DNA of 64,000 bases, taken from contig CAWUCF010000141.1 of assembly GCA_963920575.1 (NCBI GenBank), positions 1-64,000 on the forward strand, read 5' to 3'. The stretch comes from Narthecium ossifragum. Lineage: Eukaryota; Streptophyta; Magnoliopsida; Dioscoreales; Nartheciaceae. Position numbers and translations under genes: made by a program. The notes beneath the pieces were generated by a model. The model did no database searches. It saw only the letters and a list, made by a program, of their open reading frames with translations, and was not told the DNA's origin. This document shows, piece after piece, positions 49,440 to 60,994 of this stretch. Every line of letters starts with the position of its first letter. The stretch's first letter is position 1.

Positions 49440-49510
49440 AGGTAAAAGGTAAAAGGTAAAAGGAAAAAGGTAAAAGGTAAAAGGTAAAAGGTAAAAGGTA
49501 AAAGGTAAAG
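49440..49510 (-). repeat. 7-bp microsatellite expansion (GGTAAAA)n within a monomer, copy 2
   Basis: About ten GGTAAAA units with the same GGAAAAA variant in fourth place as the copy 3671 bp to the left. The expansion happened once and was then carried by block duplication. Confidence 0.92.
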
Positions 49511-52500
49511 GCTTGCCATTTTGCAGGCTGAGGATACTGGGATTCGACGTGCCCGATCCGGTGGCCAGGGGTTTCGAGGAGGCCTGCCTGGGATGATATT
49601 CAGCAAAAAGATGAATGAGAAATTAGAAAAAAAATTTGAAAGGCCTAGTATCAAAAAGTGAAGGAAAAGGCAAAAAAGGTAAAAGGTAAAAGCTTGCTAT
49701 TTTGCAGGCTGAGGATCCGGGGATTCGACGTGCCCAATCCGGTCGCCAGGGGCTTTGAGGAGGCCTGCCTGGGATGATATTCAGCAAAAAGATGAATTAG
49801 AAATAAGAAAAAAAATTAGCAAGGCCTAGTATCAAAAAGGGAAGGAAAAGGCAAAAAAGGTAAAAGGTAAAAGCTTGCTATTTTGGAGGCTGAGCATCCG
49901 GGGATTCGACGTGCCCGATTCGGTCACCAGGAGCTTCGAGGAGGTCTGCCTGGGATGATATTCACCAAAAAGATGAATTAGAAATAAGAAAAAAAATTAG
50001 CAAGGCCTAGTATCAAAAAGTGAAGGAAAAGGCAAAAAAGGAAAAAGGTAAAAGGTTGCTATTTTGGAGGCTGAGCATTCGGAGATTCAACGTGCCCGAT
50101 TCGGTAGCCAGGAGCTTCGAGGAGGCCTGCCTGGGATGATATTCACCAAAAAGATGATTGAGAAATAAGAAAAAAAATTAGCACGGCCTAGTATCAAAAA
50201 GTGAAGAAAAGGCAAAAAAGGTAAAAGGTAAAAGCTTGCTATTTTGGAGGCTGAGCATCCGGGGATTCGACGTGCCCGATTCGGTCGCCAAGAGCTTCGA
50301 GGAGGCCAGCCTGGGATGATATTCACCAAAAAAATGAATGAGAAATAAGAAAAAAAATTAGCAAGGCCTAGAATCAAAAAGTGAAGGAAAAGGCCAAAAA
50401 GGTAAAAGGTAAAAGTTTGCTATTTTGGAGGCTGAGCATCCGGGGATTCGACGTGCCCGATTCGGTCGCCAGGAGCTTCGAGGAGGCCTGCCTGGGATGA
50501 TATTCACCAAAAAGATGAATGAGAAATAAGAAAAAAAATTAGCAAGGCCTAGTATCAAAAAGTGAAGGAAAAGGCAAAAAAGGTAAAAGGTAAAAGCTTG
50601 CTATTTTGGAGGCTGAGCATTCGGGGATTCGACGTGCCCGATTCGGTAGCCCGGAGCTTCGAGGAGGCCTGCCTGGGATGATATTCACCAAAAACATGAT
50701 TGAGAAATAAGAAAAAAAATTAGCACGGACTAGTATCAAAAAGTGAAGAAAAGGCAAAAAAGGTAAAAGGTAAAAGCTTGCTATTTTGGAGGCTGAGCAT
50801 CCGGGGATTCGACGTGTCCGATTCGGTCGCCAGGAGCTTCGATGAGGCCTGCCTGGGATGATATTCACCAAAAAGATGAATGAGAAATAAGAAAAAAAAT
50901 TAGCAAGGCCTAGTATCAAAGAGTGAAGGAAAAGGCAAATAAGGTAAAAGGTAAAAGCTTGCTATTTTGGAGGCTGAGCATCCGGGGATTCGACGTGCCC
51001 GATTCGGTCGCCAGGAGCTTCGAGGAGGCCTGCCTGGGATGACATTCACCAAAAAGAAAATTGAGAAACAAGAAAAAAAATTAGCAAGGCCTAGTATCAA
51101 AAAGTGAAGGAAAAGGCAAAAAAGGTAAAAGGTAAAAGCTTGCTATTTTGGAGGCTGAGCATCCGGGGATTCGACGTGCCCGATTCGGTCGCCAGGAGCT
51201 TCGAGGAGGCCTGCCTGGGATGATATTCACCTAAAAGAAGATTGAGAAATAAGAACAAAAATTAGCAAGGCCTAGTATCAAAAAGTGAAGGAAAAGGCAA
51301 AAAAGGTAAAAGGTAAAAGCTTGCTATTTTGGAGGCTGAGCATCCTGGGATTCGACGTGCCCGATTCGGTCGCCAGGAGCTTCGAGGAGGCCTGCCTGGG
51401 ATGATATTCACCAAAAAGAAGATTGTGAAATAAGAAAAAAAATTAGCAAGACCTAGTATCAAAAAGTGAAGGAAAAGGCAAAAAAGGTAAAAGGTAAAAG
51501 CTTGCAATTTTGGAGGCTGAGCATCCTGGGATTCGACGTAACCGATTCGGTAGCCAGGAGCTTCGAGAAGGACTGCGTGGGATCATATTCAGCAAAAAGA
51601 TGAATGGGAAATAAGACAAAAAATTAGCAAGGCCTAGTATCAAAAAGTGAAGGAAAAGGCAAAAAAGGTAAAAGGTAAAAGCTTGCTATTTTGGAGGCTG
51701 AGCATCCGGGGATTCGACGTGCCAGATTCGGTCACCAGGAGCTTCGAGGAGGCCTGCCTGGGATGATATTCACCAAAAAGATGAATTAGAAATAAGAAAA
51801 AAAATTAGCAAGGCCTAGTATCAAAAAGTGAAGGAAAAGGCAAAAAAGGAAAAAGGTAAAAGGTTGCTATTTTGGAGGCTGAGCATTCGGAGATTCGACG
51901 TGCCCGATTTGGTAGCCAGGAGCTTCGAGGAGGCCTGCCTGGGATGATATTCACCAAAAAGATGATTGAGAAATAAGAAAAAAAATTAGCACGGCCTAGT
52001 ATCAAAAAGTGAAGAAAAGGCACAAAAGGTAAAAGGTAAAAGCTTGCTATTTTGGAGGCTGAGCATCCGGGGATTCGACGTGCCCGATTCGGTCGCCAAG
52101 AGCTTCGAGGAGGCCAGCCTGGGATGATATTCACCAAAAAAATGAATGAGAAATAAGAAAAAAAATTAGCAAGTCCTAGTATCAAAAAGTGAAGGAAAAG
52201 GCCAAAAAGGTAAAAGGTAAAAGTTTGCTATTTTGGAGGCTGAGCATCCGGGGATTCGACGTGCCCGATTCGGTCGCCAGGAGCTTCGAGGAGGCCTGCT
52301 TGGGATGATATTCACCAAAAAGATGAAAGAGAAATAAGAAAAAAAATTAGCAAGGCCTAGTATCAAAAAGTGAAGGAAAAGGCAAAAAAGGTAAAAGGTA
52401 AAAGCTTGCTATTTTGGAGGCTGAGCATTCGGGGATTCGACGTGCCCGATTCGGTAGCCCGGAGCTTCGAGGAGGCCTGCCTGGGATGATATTCACCAAA

Positions 52501-55500
52501 AACGTGATTGAGAAATAAGAAAAAAAATTAGCACGGACTAGTATCAAAAAGTGAAGAAAAGAGAAAAAAGGTAAAAGGTAAAAGCTTGCTATTTTGGAGG
52601 CTGAGCATCCGGGGATTCGACGTGTCCGATTCGGTCGCCAGGAGCTTCGATGAGGCCTGCCTGGGATGATATTCACCAAAAAGATGAATGAGAAATAAGA
52701 AAAAAAATTAGCAAGGCCTAGTATCAAAGAGTGAAGGAAAAGGCAAAAAAGGTAAAAGGTAAAAGCTTGCTATTTTGGAGGCTGAGCATCCGGGGATTCG
52801 ACGTGCCCGATTCGGTCGCCAGGAGCTTCGAGGAGGCCTGCCTGGGATGATATTCACCAAAAAGAAAATTGAGAAACAAGAAAAAAAATTAGCAAGGCCT
52901 AGTATCAAAAAGTGAAGGAAAAGGCAAAAAAGGTAAAAGGTAAAACCTTGCTATTTTGGAGGCTGAGCATCCGGGGATTCGACGTGCCCGATTCGGTTGC
53001 CAGGAGCTTCGAGGAGGCCTGCCTGGGATGATATTCACCAAAAAGAAGATTGAGAAATAAGAACAAAAATTAGCAAGGCCTAGTATCAAAAAGTGAAGGA
53101 AAAGGCAAAAAAGGTAAAAGGTAAAAGCTTGCTATTTTGGAGGCTGAGCATCCTGGGATTCGACGTGCCCGATTCGGTCGCCAGGAGCTTCGAGGAGGCC
53201 TGCCTGGGATGATATTCACCAAAAAGAAGATTGTGAAATAAGAAAAAAAATTTGCAAGGTCTAGTATCAAAAAGTGAAGGAAAAGGCAAAAAAGGTAAAA
53301 GGTAAAAGCTTGCTATTATGGAGGCTGAGGATCCAGGAATTCGACGTAACCGATTCGGTAGCCAGGAGCTTCGAGAAGGCCTGCGTGGGATCATATTCAG
53401 CAAAAAGATGAATGGGAAATAAGACAAAAAATTAGCAAGACCTAGTATCAAAAAGTGAAGGAAAAGGCAAAAAAGGTAAAAGGTAAAAGGTAAAAGCTTG
53501 CTATTTTGGAGGCTGAGCATCCGGGGATTCGACGTGCCCGATTCGGTCACCAGGAGCTTCGAGGAGGCCTGCCTGGGATGATATTCACCAAAAAGATGAA
53601 TTAGAAATAAGAAAAAAAATTAGCAAGGCCTAGTATCAAAAAGTGAAGGAAAAGGCAAAAAAGGAAAAAGGTAAAAGGTTGCTATTTTGGAGGCTGAGCA
53701 TTCGGAGATTCGACGTGCCCGATTCGGTAGCCAAGAGCTTCGAGGAGGCCTGCCTGGGAGGATATTCACCAAAAAGATGATTGAGAAATAAGAAAAAAAA
53801 TTAGCACGGCCTAGTATCAAAAAGTGAAGAAAAGGCAAAAAAGGTAAAAGGTAAAAGCTTGCTATTTTGGAGGCTGAGCATCCGGGGATTCGACGTGCCC
53901 GATTCGGTCGCCAAGAGCTTCGAGGAGGCCAGCCTGGGATGATATTCACCAAAAAAATGAATGAGAAATAAGAAAAAAAATTAGCAAGGCCTAGTATCAA
54001 AAAGTGAAGGAAAAGGCCAAAAAGGTAAAAGGTAAAAGTTTGCTATTTTGGAGGCTGAGCATCCGGGGATTCGACGTGCCCGATTCGGTCGCCAGGAGCT
54101 TCGAGGAGGCCTGCCTGGGATGATATTCACCAAAAAGATGAATGAGAAATAAGAAAAAAAATTAGCAAGGCCTAGTATCAAAAAGTGAAGGAAAAGGCAA
54201 AAAAGGTAAAAGGTAAAAGCTTGCTATTTTGGAGGCTGAGCATTCGGGGATTCGACGTGCCCGATTCGGTAGCCCGGAGCTTCGAGGAGGCCTGCCTGGG
54301 ATGATATTCACCAAAAACATGATTGAGAAATAAGAAAAAAAATTAGCACGGTCTAGTATCAAAAAGTGAAGAAAAGGCAAAAAAGGTAAAAGGTAAAAGC
54401 TTGCTATTTTGGAGGCTGAGCATCCGGGGATTCGACGTGTCCGATTCGGTCGCCAGGAGCTTCGATGAGGCCTGCCTGGGATGATATTCACCAAAAAGTT
54501 GAATGAGAAATAAGAAAAAAAATTAGCAAGGCCTAGTATCAAAAAGTGAAGGAAAAGGCAAAAAAGGTAAAAGGTAAAAGCTTGCTATTTTGGAGGCTGA
54601 GCATCCGGGGATTCGACGTGTCCGATTCGGTCGCCAGGAGCTTCGATGAGGCCTGCCTGGGATGATATTCACCAAAAAGTTGAATGAGAAATAAGAAAAA
54701 AAATTAGCAAGGCCTAGTATCAAAAAGTGAAGGAAAAGGCAAAAAAGGTAAAAGGTAAAAGCTTGCTATTTTGGAGGCTGAGCATCCGGCGATTCGACGT
54801 GCCCGATTCGGTCGCCCGGAGCTTCGAGGAGGCCTGCCTGGGATGATATTCACCAAAAAGAAGATTGTGAAATAAGAAAAAAAATTAGCAAGGCCTAGTA
54901 TCAAAAAGTGAAGGAAAAGGCAAAAAAGGTAAAAGGTAAAAGCTTGCTATTATGGAGGCTGAGGATCCAGGAATTCGACGTAACCGATTCGGTAGCCAGG
55001 AGCTTCGAGAAGGCCTGCGTGGGATCATATTCAGCAAAAAGATGAATGGGAAATAAGACAAAAAATTAGCAAGGCCTAGTATCAAAAAGTGAAGGAAAAG
55101 GCAAAAAAGGTAAAAGGTAAAAGCTTGCTATTTTGGAGGCTGAGCATCCGGGGATTCGACGTGCCCGATTCGGTCACCAGGAGCTTCGAGGAGGCCTGCC
55201 TGGGATGATATTCACCAAAAAGATAAATGAGAAATAAGAAAAGAAATTAGCAAGGCCTAGTATCAAAAAGTGAAGGAAAAGGCAAAAAAGGTAAAAGGTA
55301 AAAGCTTGCTATTTTGGAGGCTGAGCATCCGGCGATTCGACGTGCCCGATTCTGTCGCCCGGAGCTTCGAGGAGGCCTGCCTGGGATGATACTCACCAAA
55401 AACAAGATTGAGAAATAAGAACAAAAATTAGCAAGGCCTAGTATCAAAAAGTGAAGGAAAAGGCAAAAAAGGAAAAAGGTAAAAGCTTGCTATTTTGGAG

Positions 55501-55919
55501 GCTGAGCATTCGGAGATTCGATGTGCCCGATTCGGTAGCCAGGAGTTTCGAGGAGGCCTGCCTGGGATGATATTCACCAAAAAGATGATTGAGAAATAAG
55601 AAAAAAAATTAGCACGGCCTAGTATCAAAAAGTGAAGAAAAGAGAAAAAAGGTAAAAGGTAAAAGCTTGCTATTTTGGAGGCTGAGCATCCGGGGATTCG
55701 ACGTGTCCGATTCGGTCGCCAGGAGCTTCGATGAGGCCTGCCTGGGATGATATTCACCAAAAAGATGAATGAGAAATAAGAAAAAAAATTAGCAAGGCCT
55801 AGTATCAAAAAGTGAAGGAAAAGGCAAAAAAGGTAAAAGGTAAAAGCTTGCTATTTTGGAGGCTGAGCATCCGGGGATTCGACGTGCCCGATTCGGTCGC
55901 CAGGAGCTTCGAGGAGGCC

Positions 55920-56125
55920 TGCCTGGGATGATAATCAGCAAAAAGATGAATGATAAATAATAATAAAAATTAGGAAGGCCTAGTATCAAAAAGTGACGGA
56001 AAATGCAAAAAAGGTAAAAGGTAAAATTTTGCTATTTTGGAGGTTGAGGATCCGGGGATTCGACGTTCCCGATCCGGTGGCCAGGGGCTTTGAGGAGGCA
56101 TGCCTGGGAATGCTATTTTGGAGGC
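55920..56125 (-). repeat. Degenerate and truncated monomers at the inner/outer subfamily boundary
   Basis: The last inner-type monomer is unusually diverged (ATGATAAATAATAATAAAAA, TAGGAAGGCC). The next GCTATTTTGG landmarks lie at 56031 and 56112, only 81 bp apart where about 181 is expected, so roughly 100 bp are missing. GGGAATGCTATTTTGG marks the join. On the right, outer-type monomers (GTGCTCGATCCGGTGGCC) take over. Confidence 0.85.
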
Positions 56126-59100
56126 TGCGGATCCGGGGATTCAACGTGCTCGATCCGGTGGCCTAGGGCTGCGAGGAGCCCTGCCTGGGATGATATTCAA
56201 CAAAAAAATGAATGAGAAATAAGAAAAAACGTTAGCAAGGCCTAGTATTAAAAATTGAAGGAAAAGGCAAAAAAGGTAAAAGGTAAAAGCTTGCTATTTT
56301 GGAGGCTGAGGATCCGGGGATTCGACGTGCTCGATCCGGTGGCCAGGTGCTTCGAGGAGGCCTTTCAGGGTTGATATTCAGCAACAAGATTAATGAGAAA
56401 TAAGAAAAAAAATTAGCAAGGCCTAGTATCAAAAAGTGAAGTAAAAGGCAAAAAAGGCAAAAATGTAAAAGCTTGCTATTTTGGAGTCTGAGGATCCGGG
56501 GATTCGACGTGCCCGATCCGGAGGCCAGGGGCTTCGAGGAGGCTTGCCTGGGATGATATTCAGCAAAAAGAGGAATGAGAAATAAGAAACAAAATTAGAA
56601 AGGCCTAGTATTGAAAAGTCTAGGAAAAGGCAAAAAAGGTAAAAGATAAAAGCTTGCTATTTTGGAGGCTGAGGATCTGAGGATTCGACGTGCCCGATTC
56701 GGTCGCCAGGGGCTTCGAGGAGGCCTGCCTGGGATGATATTCAGCAAAAAAATGATTGAGAAATAAGAAAAAAAATAAGCAGGCCTAGTATCAAAATGGG
56801 AAGGAAAAGGCAAAAAAGGTAAAAGCTTGCTATTTTGGAGGCTGAGGATCTGAGGATTCGACGTGCCCGATTCGGTCGCCAAGAGCTTCGAAGAGGCCTA
56901 CCTGGGATGATATTCATCAAAAAAATGAATGAGAAATATGAAAAAAATTAGCAAGGCCTAGTATTAAAAAGTGAAGGAAAAGACAAAAAAGGTAAAAGGT
57001 AAAAGCTTGCTATTTTGGATGCTGAGGACCCGGGGATTCGACGTGGTCGATCCGGTGGCCAGGGGCTTCGAGGAGGCCTGCCTGGGATGATATTCAGCAA
57101 AAAAATGAATGAGAAATAAGAAAAAAAATTAGCAAGGCCTAGTATCAAAAACTGAAGGAAAAGGCAAAAAAGGTAAAAGGTAAAAAGTAAAAGCTTGCTA
57201 TTTTGGAGGTTGAGGATCTGAGGATTCGACGTGCCCAATTCGGTCGCCAAGTGCTTCGAGGAGGCCTATCTGGGATGATATTCAGCAAAAAAATGAATGA
57301 GAAATAAGAAAAAAAATTAGCAATGCCCAGTATTAATAAGTGAAGGAAAAGGCAAAAATGATAAAAGGTAAAAGATTGCTATTTTGGAGGCTGAGGATCC
57401 GGGGATTCGACGTGCTCGACCCGGTGGCCAGGGGCTTCGAGGAGTCCTTCCTGGGATGATATTCAGCAAAAAAATGAATGAGAAATAAGAAAGAAAATTA
57501 GCAAGGCCTAGTATTAAAAAGTGAAGGAAAAGGCAAAAAAGGTAAACGGTAAAAGCTTGCTATTTTGGAGGCTGAGGATCCGGGGATTCGACGTGCTCGA
57601 TCCGGTGGCCAGGGGCTTCGAGGAGGCCTGCCTGGGATGTTATTCAGCAAAAAAATGAATGAAAAATAAGAAAAAAAATTAGCAAGGCATACTATTAAAA
57701 AGTGAAGGAAAAGGCAAAAAAGGTAAATTGTAAAAGTTTGCTATTTTGGAGGCTGAGGATCCGGGGATTCGACGTGCTCGATCCGGTGGCCAGGAGCTTC
57801 GAAGACGCCTGCCTGGGATGATATTCTGCAAAAAAATGAATGAGAAACAAGAAAAAAAATTAGCAAGGCCTAGTATCAAAAAGTGAAGGAAAAGGCAAAA
57901 AGGTAAAAGGTAAAAGCTTGCTATTTTGTAGGCTGAGGATCTGAGGATTCGACGTGCCCGATTCGGTCGCCAAGAGCTTCGAAGAGGCATACCTGGGATG
58001 ATATTCAGCAAAAAAATGAATGAGAAATAAGAAAAAAAATTAGCAAGGCCTAGTATTAAAAAGTGAAGGAAAAGGCAAGAAAGGTAAAAGGTAAAAGCTT
58101 GCTATTTTGGATGCTGAGGACCCGGGGATTCGACGTGGTCGATCCGGTGGCCAGGGGCTTCGAGGAGGCCTGCCTGGGATGATATTCAGCAAAAACATGA
58201 ATGAGAAATAAGAAAAAAAATTAGCAAGGCCTAGTATCAAAAAGTGAAGGAAAAGGCAAAAAGGTAAAAGGTAAAAGCTTGCTATTTTGTAGGCTGAGGA
58301 TCCGGAGATTCGACGTGTCCGATCCGGTGGCCAGGGGCTTCGAGGAGGCCTGCCTGGGATGATATTTAGCACAAAGATGAATCAGAAAAAGGGAAAAAAA
58401 TTAGCAAGGCCTAGTATCTAAAAGTGAAGGAAATGGCAAAAAAGGTAAAATGTAAAAAGTAAAAGTTTGCTATTTTGGAGGTTGAGGATCTGAGGATTCG
58501 ACGTGCCTGATTCGGTCGCCAAGATTATCGAGGAGGCCTATCTTGGTTGGTATTCAGCAAAAAAATGAATGAGAAATAAGAAAAAAATTAGCAATGCCCA
58601 GTATTAAAAAGTGAAGGAAAAGGCAAAAAAGGTAAAAGGTAAAAGCTTGCTATTTTTGAGCTAAGGATCCGGATATTCGACGTGCTCGACCCGGTGGCCA
58701 GGGGCTTCGAGGAGTCCTGCCTGATATGATATTCGGCAAAAAAATGAATGAGAAATAAGAAAAAACATTAGCAAGGCCTAATATTAAAAAGTGAAGGAAA
58801 AGGCAAAAAAGGTAAAAGGTAAAAGCTTGCTATTTTGGAGGCTGAGGATCCTGGGATTCGACGTGCTCGATCCGGTGGCCAGGGGCTTCGAGGAGGCCTG
58901 CCTGGGATGATATTCAGCAAAAAAATGAATGAGAAATAAGAAAAAAAATTAGCAAGGCCTAGTATTAAAAAGTGAAGGAAAAGGCAAAAAAGGTAACAGG
59001 TAAAAGCTTGCTATTTTGGAGGCTGAGGATCCGGGGATTCGACGTGCTCGACCCGGTGGCCAGGGGCTTCGAGGAGCCCTGCCTGGGATGATATTCAGCA

Positions 59101-60994
59101 ATAAAATGAATGAGAAATAAGAAAAAAAATTAGCAAGGCCTAGTATTAAAAAGTGAAGGAAAAGGCAAAAAAGGTAAAAGGAAAAAGCTTGCTATTTTGG
59201 AGGCTGAGGATCCGGGGATTCGACGTGCTCGATCCGGTGGCCAGGGGCTTCGAGGAGGCCTGCCTGGGATGATATTCAGCAAAAAAATGAATGAGAGATA
59301 AGAAAAAAAATTAGCAAGGCCTAGTATTAAAAAGTGAAGGAAAAGGCAAAAAAGGTAAAAGGTAAAAGTTTGCTATTTTGGAGGCTGAGGATCCGGGGAT
59401 TCGACTTGCTCGATCCGGTGGCCAGGAGCTTCGAAGAGGCCTGCCTGGGATGATATTCAGCAAAAAATTGAATGAGAAACAAGAAAAAAAATTAGCAAGG
59501 CCTAGTATCAAAAAGTGAAGGAAAAGGCAAAAAGGTAAAAGGTAAAAGCTTGCTATTTTGGAGGCTGAGGATCCGGGGATTCGACGTGCTAGACCCGGTG
59601 GCCAGGGGCTTCGAGGAGCCCTCCCTGGGATGATATTCAGCAATAAAATGAATGAGAAATAAGAAAAAAAATTAGCAAGGCCTAGTATTAAAAAGTGAAG
59701 GAAAAGGCAAAAAAGGTAAAAGGTAAAAGTTTGCTATTTTGGAGGCTGAGGATCCGGGGAATCGACTTGCTCGATCCGGTGGCCAGGAGCTTCGAAGAGG
59801 CCTGCCTGGGATGATATTCAGCAAAAAATTGAAAGAGAAACAAGAAAAAAAATTATCAAGGCCTAGTATCAAAAAGTGAAGGAAAAGGCAAAAAGGTAAA
59901 AGGTAAAAGCTTGCTATTTTGGAGGCTGAGGATCCGGGGATTCGACGTGCTCGATCCCGTGGCCATGGGCTTCGAGGAGGCCTGCCTGGGATGAAATTCA
60001 GCAAAAAAATGAATGAGAAATAAGAAAAAACATTAGCAAGGCCAAGTATTAAAAAGTGAAGGAAAAGGCAAAAAAGGTAAAAGGTAAAAGCTTGCTATTT
60101 TGGAGGCTGAGGATCCGGGGATTCGACGTGGTCGATCCGGTGGCCAAGGGCTTCGAGGAGGTCTGCCTGGGATGATATTCAGCAAAAAGATGAATGAGAA
60201 AAAGGAAAAAAATTAGCAAGGCCTAGTATCAAAATGTGAAGGAAAAGGCCAAAAAGGTAAAAGGTAAACGCTTACTATTTTGGAGGCTGAGGATCTGAGG
60301 ATTCGACGTGCCCGATTCGGTCGCCAAGAGCTTCGAGGAGGCCTACCTGGAATGATATTCAGCAAAAAAATGAATGAGAAATAAGAAAAAAAATTAGCAA
60401 GGCCTAGTATTAAAAAGACATGGAAAAAGCAAAAAAGGTAAAAGGTAAAAGCTTGCTATTTTGGAAGTTGAGGATCCGGGGATTCGACGTGCTCGATCCC
60501 GTGGCCAGGGGCTTCGAGGAGGCCTGCCTTGGATAATATTCAGCAAAAAAATGAATGAGAAATAAGAAAAAACATTAGCAAGGCCTAGTATTAAAAAGTG
60601 AAGGAAAAGCCAAAAAAGGTAAAAGGTAAAAGCTTGCTATTTAGGAGGCTGAGGATCCCGGGATTCGACGTGGTCCATCCGGTGGCCAGGGGCTTCGAGG
60701 AGGTCTGCCTGGGATGATATTCTGCAAAAAGATGAATGAGAAAAATTGAAAAAACTTAGCAAGGCCTAGTATCAAAATGTGAAGGAAAGGCAAAAAAGGT
60801 AAAAGCTTGCTATTTTGGAGGCTGAGGATCTGAGGATTCGACGTGCCCGATTCGGTCGCCAAGAGCTTCGAAGAGGCCTACCTGGGATGATATTGAGCAA
60901 AAAAATGAATGAGAAATAAGAAAAAAATTAGCAAGGCCTAGTATTAAAAAGTGAAGGAAAAGGCAAAAAAGGTAAAAGGTAAAAGCTTGCTATA

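Larger units (their letters stand above)
43531..54700 (-). repeat. About 10-monomer higher-order repeat (1808/2044 bp alternating)
   Basis: The anchor variant AAGAAAATTGAGAAACAAGA occurs at 43531, 45339, 47383, 49010, 51054 and 52862. The spacings are 1808, 2044, 1627, 2044 and 1808 bp. Between anchors a fixed order of variants is seen, for example AGAAGATTGTGAAATAAG, then GAATTCGACGTAACCGATTC, then ATTCGGAGATTCGACG. The 2044-bp version is longer by about one monomer plus a microsatellite expansion; the 1627-bp version has lost one monomer. Units 3671 or 3852 bp apart differ at only a few sites, so amplification was very recent. Confidence 0.9.
43441..60993 (-). repeat. 181-bp satellite array, minus orientation, segment D
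   Basis: About 97 monomers of the same family in the opposite orientation. The arm splits into an inner zone (43.4-56.0 kb) of one subfamily and an outer zone (56.1-61.0 kb). The inner zone, read on the minus strand, has GGTGAATATC, GCTCCTGGCGACCGAATCGG and CCCCGGATGCTCAG. The outer zone has the CACCGGATCGAGCACG and CTCTTGGCGACC variants typical of plus-arm segment C. Its right end, GCTTGCTAT, abuts the transposase-domain gene. Confidence 0.97.

Noticed and set aside
45770..49510. Interstitial telomere repeat (7-bp unit TTTTACC/GGTAAAA)
   Set aside because: The plant telomere unit is TTTAGGG. This unit differs in sequence and is an expansion of a motif present twice in every monomer.
645..60862. 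Hundreds of 60-190 residue open frames in the satellite, many translating to MILGLANFF...RARRIPGSSASKIASFY
   Set aside because: They begin at TTG, recur at every monomer in phase with the 181-bp unit, shift frame from monomer to monomer (181 is 1 modulo 3) and follow strand orientation of the array. They reflect low stop density in T-rich repeats and not coding selection.
1..60993. CRISPR-like or other repeat-spacer array
   Set aside because: The repeated unit fills the whole period with no unique spacers, units diverge along their full length, and the context is a eukaryotic satellite.
1..60993. CENP-B-box-like site in the monomer (TTCG core in ATTCGACGTGCCCGATC)
   Set aside because: Only the TTCG part fits. 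The central A and the CGGG end are not matched in the consensus, so there is no support for a CENP-B box.
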